Origin: Firmicutes bacterium UBA7709
Lineage (GTDB): Bacteria; Bacillota_A; Clostridia; Peptostreptococcales; Anaerovoracaceae
Length of the DNA: 5,207 nt
Assembly: GCA_002482405.1 (NCBI GenBank)
Contig: DLFX01000168.1
Span: forward strand, 3,996 to 9,202
Direction of reading: 5' to 3'
The notes beneath the pieces are model-generated. The model was not told where the DNA came from and ran no database searches. It was given only the letters and a program-made list of their open reading frames with translations. Positions within the stretch are counted from its first letter, which is position 1. Every line of letters begins with the position of its first letter. Position numbers and translations under genes: made by a program. Below, piece after piece: positions 1-5,207 of the stretch.

Positions 1-1
1 T

Positions 2-1645
2 ATCAACTGCGTGCGCTCTTTTGTAGACGCCTGTGAATCCAAGAAGGTCATGGAATGGGCGGAGATGCTCCAGATCGACGGAGCCCACAACGCCAACGCA
101 ACGGCCAGAGAGGCATGGAAGGTAATGCCGGAGCTCATCGTACAGCACTCCATCAACGCGCTGTTCTCCGAGAAGGTAGGCATCCGCCCTGAGCTCATCA
201 GCCTGTCCACCGTACCGCCCACCGCTACGCCGGCCCCGGCTGTGTATATGGACCTGCCCTATGCGGTTGCCCTGAGAGACATCTGCGGCAGATACAAGAT
301 GAGAGCCCAGCAGAACACCAAGTACATCTGCTCCTCCGCAAGAGAAGCTACCGTTACCCACGTGCTGAACATGCTGATCTCCAAGCTGACCTCCGCGGAT
401 ATTCAGTCCACCATCACGCCGGACGAAGGAAGAAACGTTCCCTGGCATATTTACAACATCGAAGCCTGCGACAACGGAAAGCAGACGTTGGTTGGCCTGG
501 ACGGACTGATGGAAATGGTCGAGCTGAAGAAGGACGGTCCTCTGAGAGAGATGGCCAGAGATATAAAGGAAAGAGCCTGCCTGTTCATGGAGGAAATCGT
601 CGAGGTCGGCGGATACTTCCAGGCTGTGCAGGAAGGCTTCTTCGTAGACTCGGCCAGATATCCTGAGAGAAACGGCGACGGGATCGCCAGAAAGATCGAA
701 GGCGGCGTGGGTTACGGCTTCATCTTCGAGCGTGCGGAGGACTATATGGCCCCTGTAACGGCTCACTTCGGAAACAACAACGTGGAACAGTACGGCGGAG
801 ATCCGAAGGATCCGGCGGCCCTCATCGGCGGCTGTACCTTCGAGGACAGAAGCAAGATCGTCTTCATCGACGAGCTGGATGAGACCGACTGTGTAGACGT
901 GCGAATTCAAAAGGTAAAGAAGTACCTGGACGGCAAAGCCCTCAAGCCGGAAATGGAATGGTGCGCAGACGGAACCATCCTTCTGACCATGTGCATTCCT
1001 GCCAACGTCAGAGTGGCGGAAGCCGCCGCCCTGGAAATCGGCAGAAAGCTGGGTCTGGAAAGTCCGGAAGTCATCAGCAAAGAGATCCTTCAGGAAGCGG
1101 AAGGTACAAGGATCGAAATGAAGGGCAAAGTGACCTTCGACATCGATCCGGAAACCCTGGTGCTGCCGCCTGAACCCCACTACCTGAGCGACGAAGTTCT
1201 GTATAAAGAGTTCAGCGACCACCCCATGAAGGTGGTTTGCGGTACGGTAGGCGAGGACGAACACTCCGTAGGCCTTCGGGAGATCATCAACATCAAGCAT
1301 GGAGGAATTGAGAAGTGGGGTATTCAGGTTGAATATCTGGGAACCTCCGTTCCGGTGGAAAAGCTGGTAGACGCGGCTGTGGAGCTGAATGCGGACGCCA
1401 TCCTGGCTTCTACCATCATTTCCCACGACAACGTTCACTATAAGAATATGAAGAGGATCAATGAGCTGGCCATTGAAAAGGGCATCCGCGACAAGGTCAT
1501 CATCGCGGCGGGAGGTACCCAGGTGGTTCCTGAAGAAGCCCGGAAGACAGGCATTGATGAAGGCTTTGGCAGGGATTCCCACGGCATCGACGTGGCAACC
1601 TTCCTGGCTGAGGAGGCCATGAGACGCAGAGAAATGCGCAAATAG
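2..1645 (+). CDS. oraE: D-ornithine 4,5-aminomutase, large (E) subunit, 5'-truncated by the window edge
   Basis: This is the PLP- and adenosylcobalamin-dependent subunit that, with small subunit OraS, converts D-ornithine to 2,4-diaminopentanoate in cytoplasmic ornithine fermentation. The frame is open from base 2, so the GTG at 11 is internal; residue numbers here count from that GTG. The TIM-barrel part contains DGAHNAN (H26, N27) and KMRAQQ (R98). From about residue 404 comes the Rossmann B12 domain, with the base-off cobalamin motif DEHSVG (H418), then K429 in NIKHGG, STI at 467-469 and GG at 501-502. The H-to-K spacing of 11 matches, as I recall, the cobalt-ligand His618 and PLP-lysine Lys629 of the Clostridium sticklandii enzyme. 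That places the missing N-terminus at about 200 residues. Barrel and Rossmann domains in one chain favour OraE over lysine 5,6-aminomutase, which splits them. Arginine codon use changes along the gene (see findings). No clear terminator follows the TAG. Confidence 0.95.
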   Translation: MNCVRSFVDACESKKVMEWAEMLQIDGAHNANATAREAWKVMPELIVQHSINALFSEKVGIRPELISLSTVPPTATPAPAVYMDLPYAVALRDICGRYKMRAQQNTKYICSSAREATVTHVLNMLISKLTSADIQSTITPDEGRNVPWHIYNIEACDNGKQTLVGLDGLMEMVELKKDGPLREMARDIKERACLFMEEIVEVGGYFQAVQEGFFVDSARYPERNGDGIARKIEGGVGYGFIFERAEDYMAPVTAHFGNNNVEQYGGDPKDPAALIGGCTFEDRSKIVFIDELDETDCVDVRIQKVKKYLDGKALKPEMEWCADGTILLTMCIPANVRVAEAAALEIGRKLGLESPEVISKEILQEAEGTRIEMKGKVTFDIDPETLVLPPEPHYLSDEVLYKEFSDHPMKVVCGTVGEDEHSVGLREIINIKHGGIEKWGIQVEYLGTSVPVEKLVDAAVELNADAILASTIISHDNVHYKNMKRINELAIEKGIRDKVIIAAGGTQVVPEEARKTGIDEGFGRDSHGIDVATFLAEEAMRRREMRK

Positions 1646-1719
1646 TTTTTTAAGCGCCTGCCTAGGGTATGATTTTAAACTTGATCGGTGCCTGGCAGGT
1701 GTATTCCCTCGAAAATCTG

Positions 1720-1770
1720 CCGCCTTTGTATGCTTCGCATAAAGGCGGTGATTGGTTTCACGTCCGCCTT
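1720..1770 (+). promoter_or_regulatory. Mutually exclusive hairpins sharing one arm (attenuator-like)
   Basis: The heptamer CCGCCTT occurs at 1720-1726 and again at 1764-1770, and its exact complement AAGGCGG lies between them at 1742-1748. The upstream pairing is extended by TATGC (1729-1733) with GCATA (1737-1741), giving 12 pairs, a TTC loop and a two-base bulge. The downstream pairing is extended by TGA (1749-1751) with TCA (1758-1760). Only one of the two helices can form at a time, the geometry of a switch. Neither is followed by a run of T, so this is not an ordinary intrinsic terminator. The pairings are read directly from sequence; a regulatory role is inference. Confidence 0.45.
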
Positions 1771-1786
1771 CCAGAATCCCAACGGC

Positions 1787-1857
1787 ACGACGCTCAATAC
1801 AATAATCCACGGCGCGCTGCTATTCAGATAATTTCCAAAACGACCATATGCGTCGTT
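1787..1857 (+). promoter_or_regulatory. Second competing helix pair near the hslO start
   Basis: AACGAC (1839-1844) pairs with GTCGTT (1852-1857) around a seven-base loop. The same 3' arm can instead pair with a more distant element: ACGACGC (1787-1793) is the exact complement of GCGTCGT (1850-1856). The shared arm ends 17 bases before the hslO ribosome binding site. The complementarity is visible; an effect on hslO expression is inference, and short matches of this size can occur by chance. Confidence 0.35.
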
Positions 1858-1874
1858 GAATTTCCAGAAAAGAC

Positions 1875-1880
1875 AGGAGA
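1875..1880 (+). promoter_or_regulatory. Ribosome binding site that sets the hslO start
   Basis: AGGAGA lies four bases before the ATG at 1885. It selects this start over the in-frame ATG at 1669, which would add 72 residues absent from Hsp33 proteins. Confidence 0.8.
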
Positions 1881-1884
1881 AAAA

Positions 1885-2820
1885 ATGAACAAAGCTTTAA
1901 TTGCAATTGACAAAAGTCATTCATTCAGGGTATATCTCGCGATTTCCACATCTATGGTGGAGGACGCGAGAAAGATTCACGGAACCACGCCTCTGGCGAC
2001 GGCGGCTATGGGAAGGGTGCTGACGGCCGCGGGACTTATGGGGCTGCAGCTTAAAAATGAACGGGACAAGCTCACCATTCAGTTTAAGGGCGACGGCCCG
2101 GCTGGCGAGATTCTGGTGACCGCCACAGGCGGCGGAATCGTGAAGGGATATATCTCAAACCCGGACGTGGAGCTTCCGCTGAAGGAAAACGGAAAGCTGG
2201 ACGTCGGAGGAGCTGTAGGGGCGGGGACCCTGACAGTGATCAAGGATCTGGGCTTGAGGGAGCCTTATGTGGGCAGAGTGGATCTGGTGAGCGGAGAAAT
2301 CGGCGAGGATCTGACGGCCTATTTCTTTCTCTCGGAACAGCAGTCATCCTCGGTGGCGCTGGGGGTGAGGATCAACGCGGATTATACGACGCTGGCGGCG
2401 GGAGGAATGATCATTCAGATGCTGCCGGATGCAAAGCCGGAATCGGTGGAAGCGTTGGAAAATCTGCTGGGTGAAATGACTCCCATCAGCACCCTTGTGG
2501 AGGAAGTGACCGCCCAGTCCGCGGGAAAAACGGAGGAGGCCGTCGTCGACAGCCTGCTGGCGCGCATTTTCCAACCGCTCCCCGAGGAGCTTGCGATAGA
2601 AAGCCTGGAACACCGGGATGTCAGATGGGAGTGCGACTGCTCCATGGCACGGCTGGAACAGGTCGTCATCAGCATCGGCTCAAAGGATCTCTCGGAAATC
2701 ATCGAAGAGGATGGAAAAGCGGAGTTGGTCTGTCAGTTCTGCGGCGAGAAATATCAGTTCGACAAGGATCATCTGGAAAGGCTCCTTGAGGAAAGCATGC
2801 ACAAGGAGGGAAAGCTTTGA
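1885..2820 (+). CDS. hslO: Redox-regulated molecular chaperone Hsp33
   Basis: Hsp33 is a cytoplasmic holdase. It is inactive when reduced, with zinc bound by four cysteines, and is activated by oxidative unfolding to protect proteins during oxidative stress. The product is 311 residues, close to the usual 290-300. The N-terminal domain has typical Hsp33 stretches (TPLATAAMGR, FKGDGPAGEI, GYISNP, VGAGTLTVIKDLGL, SGEIGEDL, YFFLSEQ). The C-terminal zinc switch is complete: CDC at 250-252 and CQFC at 283-286, separated by 30 residues, which fits the family pattern CXC-X27-32-CXXC. The start at 1885 is chosen because AGGAGA precedes it and MNKALIAIDKSHSFRVY is a normal Hsp33 N-terminus. The gene follows a structured leader and ends only 30 bases before mscL, suggesting co-transcription. 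Finding a redox chaperone in a presumed strict anaerobe is not unusual, since oxygen exposure is a hazard for it. Confidence 0.97.
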   Translation: MNKALIAIDKSHSFRVYLAISTSMVEDARKIHGTTPLATAAMGRVLTAAGLMGLQLKNERDKLTIQFKGDGPAGEILVTATGGGIVKGYISNPDVELPLKENGKLDVGGAVGAGTLTVIKDLGLREPYVGRVDLVSGEIGEDLTAYFFLSEQQSSSVALGVRINADYTTLAAGGMIIQMLPDAKPESVEALENLLGEMTPISTLVEEVTAQSAGKTEEAVVDSLLARIFQPLPEELAIESLEHRDVRWECDCSMARLEQVVISIGSKDLSEIIEEDGKAELVCQFCGEKYQFDKDHLERLLEESMHKEGKL

Positions 2821-2833
2821 GGCTACAGGGATT

Positions 2834-2841
2834 AAAGGAGG
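2834..2841 (+). promoter_or_regulatory. Strong ribosome binding site of mscL
   Basis: AAAGGAGG is a near-perfect match to the anti-Shine-Dalgarno sequence and sits nine bases before the ATG at 2851. It fixes the start in the 30-base gap after hslO and predicts efficient translation of the channel from a shared transcript. Confidence 0.85.
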
Positions 2842-2850
2842 AAAAAACCA

Positions 2851-3267
2851 ATGTGGAAAGAATTTAAGGAATTTGCCCTAAAGGGAAATATGATCGATCT
2901 GGCGGTAGGTATCATCATCGGCGCCGCTTTCGGAAAAATCGTCTCTTCTCTCGTTGACGATCTGATCATGCCGTTGTTTGGCTATCTTACGTCAGGAATG
3001 AATTTTCAGGAGCTGAAGTTTGTCATGAGCAAAGCCGTGACGGATCAAGCCGGAAATGTAATCAAGCCGGAAGCGGCGATCCTTTACGGAAGTTTTATTC
3101 AGAACGTGGTAGACTTCTTGATCATCGCGTTTTCAATATTTATCGTAGTAAAATTCATTAATAAAGCGCGGAGAAAGGATCAGGAGGAAGCTGCCGCGGC
3201 TGAGCCTCCGAAGCCTTCCGAACAGGAGCTCCTCACTGAAATCCGGGATCTGATGAAGAATAAGTGA
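2851..3267 (+). CDS. mscL: Large-conductance mechanosensitive channel MscL
   Basis: MscL is a homopentameric cytoplasmic-membrane channel that opens under membrane tension to release solutes during hypo-osmotic shock. At 138 residues it is about the length of the E. coli protein (136). The amphipathic N-terminus ([13 protein letters not shown]) leads into TM1 at about residues 14-42, with the diagnostic [22 protein letters not shown] pore region. A periplasm-side loop follows at about 45-70, then TM2 at about 75-102 ([20 protein letters not shown]). After that come a basic stretch (KARRK), an Ala/Glu/Pro linker, and the C-terminal cytoplasmic helix ending in [13 protein letters not shown], nearly identical to the E. 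coli bundle sequence. The gene begins 30 bases after hslO with a strong ribosome binding site, so it is probably second in an hslO-mscL unit. No terminator is visible after it, so read-through into ddl is likely. Confidence 0.98.
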   Translation: MWKEFKEFALKGNMIDLAVGIIIGAAFGKIVSSLVDDLIMPLFGYLTSGMNFQELKFVMSKAVTDQAGNVIKPEAAILYGSFIQNVVDFLIIAFSIFIVVKFINKARRKDQEEAAAAEPPKPSEQELLTEIRDLMKNK

Positions 3268-3286
3268 AATAAAACAGCCAATTGTA

Positions 3287-3295
3287 TGATATACT
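3287..3295 (+). promoter_or_regulatory. Candidate extended -10 promoter for ddl
   Basis: TG-A-TATACT in the mscL-ddl gap matches the extended -10 pattern TGnTATAAT with one mismatch. No good -35 lies 17 bases upstream (AAATAA there), which extended -10 promoters can tolerate. Transcription would start near 3302, giving a leader of about 60 bases. It would let ddl be transcribed independently of hslO-mscL. Not proven by sequence alone. Confidence 0.45.
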
Positions 3296-3305
3296 TTATA
3301 AGTAA

Positions 3306-3355
3306 AGCCCGGCGGCGGACCCTGTTGGATCCGGCAAAATTCTGCGGGCTGGAGG
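3306..3355 (+). promoter_or_regulatory. ddl leader hairpin abutting the ribosome binding site
   Basis: AGCCCG (3306-3311) is the exact complement of CGGGCT (3345-3350) and closes a GC-rich 33-base loop that includes GGATCC. The ribosome binding site GGAGG (3351-3355) starts directly after the 3' arm and lies eight bases before the ATG at 3364. The hairpin could affect ribosome access. The stem is only six pairs, so chance is possible. Confidence 0.35.
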
Positions 3356-3363
3356 CAATTGGA

Positions 3364-4443
3364 ATGATCAGAATTGGAATCATTTTCGGAGGGCGGTCCG
3401 GAGAACATGAGATATCTCTGATGTCGGCGACTTCGGTGATAAATGCGCTCGATAAAGATAAATTCCTTCCGGTATTTATCGGAATTACGAAGAAGGGCGA
3501 CTGGCTGCTGTACGACGGGCCGGTTGAGAACATAGAAGACGGAAGCTGGCAGAAGCTTGCGGAAGAAGCTCTTGCCGCGAACCCGGAAAAATACGGGCTG
3601 ACAGTCCTGGGTTCAGGGGGAAGATCGCTGAAAGACAGGATCGATTTTGCCCTTCCGATTTTACACGGACCATTCGGTGAAGACGGAACCATCCAGGGGC
3701 TGTTTGAAATGGCGGATATCCCTTATGGGGGCTGCGGCGTCCTGGGCTCCGCCGCCGCGATGGATAAGGCTTTGGCAAAGGAGGTCTTTGCCAGGGAAAA
3801 CCTGCCCATCTGCAGGCACATGACCCTGTTCAAGGAGGAAATCACAGCCGGCCTTGAAGGCGTCGTCGGCAAGATTGAAAAGTTTCTGCCATATCCGATC
3901 TTTGTGAAGCCCGCCAACATGGGTTCCAGCGTGGGCATCAGCAAAGCGAAGAATGGAGACGGCTTGAAGGCGGCGATATCGGAAGCGCTCAAATATGACC
4001 GTAAGCTGGTTCTGGAGGAAGGCTTGGACTGCAGGGAGATCGAAACCGGGATTCTCGGGAACTATAGCCCAGCCGCCGCCGAGGTGGGAGAGATCCTGCC
4101 GTCGGAGGAATTCTACAGCTACCGCGCAAAATACTTTGACGGCGGGCAGTCCAAACTCTGCATTCCCGCCGATATTCCGGAGGATGTGAGAGAGGAAATC
4201 CGGGCCATCGCCGTAGAAGCTTATAAACTGCTGGATTGCTGCGGCTATGCCAGGGTGGATTTTTTCCTGGAAAGGGGAACCAACAAGGTCTATCTGAATG
4301 AGATCAATACCATTCCCGGATTTACGAAATTCAGCATGTTCCCGCGCCTTTGGGGGGAGGCCGGAATTCCGTATCCCCAATTGATCGAGCGGATCATCGA
4401 GCTGGGTTTTGAACGCTATGAGAGCAGGCACGCCGGGCAGTGA
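3364..4443 (+). CDS. ddl: D-alanine--D-alanine ligase
   Basis: This ATP-grasp enzyme joins two D-alanines in the cytoplasm to make the dipeptide that ends the peptidoglycan stem peptide. The product is 359 residues, normal for the family. The start at 3364 follows GGAGG and gives MIRIGIIFGGRSGEHEIS, the standard Ddl N-terminus with the substrate-binding Glu14. An in-frame ATG at 3286 would add 26 residues, but it overlaps the promoter candidate and is rejected. Other motifs are LHGPFGEDGTIQG; the ATP-binding VKPANMGSSVGIS (K182, S188-S189); the omega loop FYSYRAKY (250-257), where tyrosines as in DdlB indicate D-Ala rather than the D-lactate specificity of VanA-type ligases; and metal ligands D299, E313 and N315 in ARVDFFL and NEINTIPGFT. 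It may be transcribed from its own promoter, from hslO-mscL read-through, or both. murF is not adjacent. Confidence 0.97.
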   Translation: MIRIGIIFGGRSGEHEISLMSATSVINALDKDKFLPVFIGITKKGDWLLYDGPVENIEDGSWQKLAEEALAANPEKYGLTVLGSGGRSLKDRIDFALPILHGPFGEDGTIQGLFEMADIPYGGCGVLGSAAAMDKALAKEVFARENLPICRHMTLFKEEITAGLEGVVGKIEKFLPYPIFVKPANMGSSVGISKAKNGDGLKAAISEALKYDRKLVLEEGLDCREIETGILGNYSPAAAEVGEILPSEEFYSYRAKYFDGGQSKLCIPADIPEDVREEIRAIAVEAYKLLDCCGYARVDFFLERGTNKVYLNEINTIPGFTKFSMFPRLWGEAGIPYPQLIERIIELGFERYESRHAGQ

Positions 4444-4476
4444 CGGGCAGGGCAGGCAGAACCAGATGCCAGAGCC

Positions 4477-4491
4477 GCGTTCTTCGAACGC
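4477..4491 (+). repeat. Short perfect hairpin downstream of ddl
   Basis: GCGTTC (4477-4482) and GAACGC (4486-4491) form a perfect six-base-pair stem with a TTC loop, 33 bases after the ddl stop. The following bases (TGACGGAAAATTTGC) lack a T tract, so it is a poor terminator candidate. It could mark the 3' end of the ddl message, slow decay, or be chance. The rest of the 123-base gap (4444-4566) shows no convincing promoter. Confidence 0.3.
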
Positions 4492-4552
4492 TGACGGAAA
4501 ATTTGCTCTGATCGAATACATAAAAACGCTTCCCGCGGTTACATTAATGCCG

Positions 4553-4560
4553 GGAGGTGA
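4553..4560 (+). promoter_or_regulatory. Strong ribosome binding site of the 55-codon gene
   Basis: GGAGGTGA matches the anti-Shine-Dalgarno sequence at all eight bases and lies six bases before the ATG at 4567. This is the main reason for calling the small open frame a real gene. Confidence 0.8.
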
Positions 4561-4566
4561 AATCAG

Positions 4567-4734
4567 ATGGATTATAGAAATGTTCAGAGCGCAAGGCGCG
4601 AGGGCATGAGGGATCTTCCGGCGGAAACGGATATCGATTACGAAAGGGAACCCTTGGAAGATACGGACGCCGATTTAAAGAGCGAGAGCTCGGAAGAATA
4701 TTTAAAGAAGCTGGGCAGGCAGACCGAGGTATAG
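4567..4734 (+). CDS. Small acidic protein of unknown function (55 residues)
   Basis: I do not recognise this protein. It begins MDYRNVQSARREGMRDLP and ends EEYLKKLGRQTEV, with 16 acidic and 9 basic residues (net about -7). It has no cysteine, no signal peptide and no membrane segment, so it should be a soluble cytoplasmic protein. The middle (about 19-44) is dominated by Asp, Glu and Ser/Thr and is probably disordered, while the C-terminal YLKKLG part could form a short helix. Support for a real gene is the near-perfect ribosome binding site at six bases' spacing, the clean stop, its place between ddl and a convergent gene, and the terminator-like hairpin at its stop. No separate promoter is clear, so it may be transcribed with ddl. 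The longer overlapping frame at 4409-4609 has no ribosome binding site and is rejected. A regulator, small partner protein or sporulation-related peptide are all untested guesses. Confidence 0.72.
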   Translation: MDYRNVQSARREGMRDLPAETDIDYEREPLEDTDADLKSESSEEYLKKLGRQTEV

Positions 4735-4749
4735 CCTCGGCTTTCCTGC
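4715..4749 (+). terminator. Terminator-like hairpin at the end of the forward run
   Basis: CCGAGG (4724-4729) pairs with CCTCGG (4735-4740) around a five-base loop that contains the stop codon of the small gene. An outer helix, GCAGG (4715-4719) with CCTGC (4745-4749), extends it across a 4-by-4 internal loop. On the plus strand the inner stem is followed only by CTTTCC, and on the minus strand by TCTGCC, so the T tract is weak either way. Its position between convergent genes supports a transcription-ending or RNA-stabilising role. Confidence 0.5.
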
Positions 4750-4779
4750 AACTGCGAAATTTAACTGAATTTGAGCATC

Positions 4780-5207
4780 TTATTCTAATTCACGGGCAAT
4801 GAGGTCATGATACGTTTGCCGTTTCACGATTAATCTGGAATGTCCATTTTTTGTGATAACCACCGCAGGCAATAAGTTTTTGTTATAGTTTGAAGACATT
4901 GAAAAACAATACGCGCCGGTGTTCAGGACTGCCATAATGTCTCCCCGTTCAACATCTGGCACCAACAAGTCTTTAATCAAAATATCTCCGGATTCACAGC
5001 ATTTACCGCAGATCGTTACGCTCTGTACTTTTTTTGAATCCATCTTATTGGCAACGACGCCGTCATAAATGGCATCATACAGAGAAGGCCTTATATTATC
5101 AGTCATCCCGCCGTCTATCGAAATATAGGTGCGCACATCAGGTATTACCTTTTTATTTCCAATTGTGTAAAGCGTTATACCGCTTTCGCTGATGAGACTT
5201 CTGCCCG
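4780..5207 (-). CDS. lysA: Diaminopimelate decarboxylase, C-terminal third (cut by the window edge)
   Basis: LysA is a cytoplasmic PLP enzyme that decarboxylates meso-diaminopimelate to L-lysine, the last step of lysine synthesis. The visible 142 codons are the C-terminal part of a protein usually about 420 residues long, and the frame runs on past base 5207. It opens with GRSLISESGITLYTIG, the family's EPGR region. It then shows YISIDGGMTDNIRPSLYDA, CESGD (4984-4998), whose Cys and Glu reach the partner subunit's active site, and GAYCFSMSSNYN (4882-4917), whose Tyr helps hold the cofactor. The GTG at 5136 is an internal valine codon, not a start. The gene converges on the small acidic gene with 45 bases between them. 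Its GC content (about 41%) is well below that of its neighbours (52-57%). Related ornithine/arginine decarboxylases of the same fold are less likely because the C-terminal motifs fit LysA. Confidence 0.95.
   Translation of the reverse strand, partial: GRSLISESGITLYTIGNKKVIPDVRTYISIDGGMTDNIRPSLYDAIYDGVVANKMDSKKVQSVTICGKCCESGDILIKDLLVPDVERGDIMAVLNTGAYCFSMSSNYNKNLLPAVVITKNGHSRLIVKRQTYHDLIARELE

Larger units (their letters stand above)
1646..1884 (+). promoter_or_regulatory. Structured non-coding leader between oraE and hslO
   Basis: This 239-base gap carries no convincing gene. It holds several inverted repeats, some mutually exclusive, and ends in the hslO ribosome binding site. Helix A pairs 1655-1662 with 1694-1701 (8 pairs, one of them G-U). 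Two further competing sets are listed separately. Weak -10-like hexamers occur (TATGAT at 1668-1673, GATAAT at 1827-1832), but neither has a good -35, so I cannot place the promoter. The hslO frame is open back to an ATG at 1669, but that extension has no ribosome binding site and no Hsp33-like sequence. I match no known riboswitch class. A cis-regulatory leader, or a dispersed intergenic repeat that happens to sit here, are both possible. Confidence 0.45.

Noticed and set aside
1643..1662. T-run right after the oraE stop as an intrinsic terminator
   Set aside because: TTTTTT follows the stop, but no stable GC-rich hairpin precedes it.
1669..1884. 72-residue in-frame N-terminal extension of Hsp33
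   Set aside because: It has no ribosome binding site and no resemblance to Hsp33, while the ATG at 1885 has AGGAGA and the normal N-terminus. The open frame is probably accidental.
4111..4137. Possible D-Ala--D-Lac (vancomycin-resistance type) ligase
   Set aside because: The omega loop reads FYSYRAKY, as in ordinary D-Ala--D-Ala ligases, and there are no van genes beside it.
3661..4521. 286-codon open frame on the minus strand opposite ddl
   Set aside because: It lies almost wholly antisense to a well-supported ddl gene, and its translation has no recognisable motif. It is best explained as a shadow of ddl codon structure.
4514..4548. Sporulation-type (sigma-G-like) promoter before the 55-codon gene
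   Set aside because: GAATA and CATTAAT are present, but the spacing is 23 bases and the -10 match is poor.
4409..4609. 66-codon plus-strand frame overlapping the ddl end
   Set aside because: It has no ribosome binding site, overlaps ddl, and competes with the much better supported gene at 4567-4734.
4435..4723. Repeated GGGCAG units around the ddl stop and an 11-base direct repeat (GGGCAGGCAGA at 4450-4460 and 4713-4723)
   Set aside because: A few matches of this length are expected by chance in a 5-kb window, and the flanks show no transposon-like ends or target duplication.

Overview
The window looks like chromosomal DNA of an amino-acid-fermenting member of the Clostridia (Bacillota). 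The clues are an ornithine 4,5-aminomutase large subunit (Stickland-type ornithine catabolism, typical of anaerobic clostridia), strong GGAGG-type ribosome binding sites, and Gram-positive-style Hsp33, MscL, Ddl and LysA proteins. GC content is about 52-57% over most of the window and about 41% in the last 430 bases. The genus cannot be fixed from the sequence alone.

Layout. Positions 2-1645 (+) hold the C-terminal three quarters of oraE, cut by the left edge. Positions 1646-1884 are a 239-base non-coding stretch rich in competing hairpins, which probably forms the leader of the next gene. A forward run follows: hslO (redox chaperone Hsp33, 1885-2820), mscL (mechanosensitive channel, 2851-3267) and ddl (D-alanine--D-alanine ligase, 3364-4443). 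The ddl gene has a candidate promoter of its own in the 96-base gap before it. A 55-codon gene with an excellent ribosome binding site (4567-4734) encodes a small, very acidic protein I do not recognise. Its stop codon lies in the loop of a terminator-like hairpin. On the minus strand, the C-terminal third of lysA (diaminopimelate decarboxylase) converges on it from the right edge (4780-5207).

How the genes relate. OraE belongs to ornithine fermentation and appears to be the last gene of its group here. The hslO, mscL and ddl genes are housekeeping and stress functions: oxidative protein damage, hypo-osmotic shock and peptidoglycan precursor synthesis. Ddl and LysA both touch cell-wall precursor chemistry, but they are convergent and not an operon.

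I see no transposase, phage gene, CRISPR array, tRNA, rRNA or toxin-antitoxin pair, and no convincing undescribed multigene system. The most interesting unexplained items are the switch-like leader before hslO, the short acidic gene, the shift in arginine codon usage within oraE, and the composition break at lysA.
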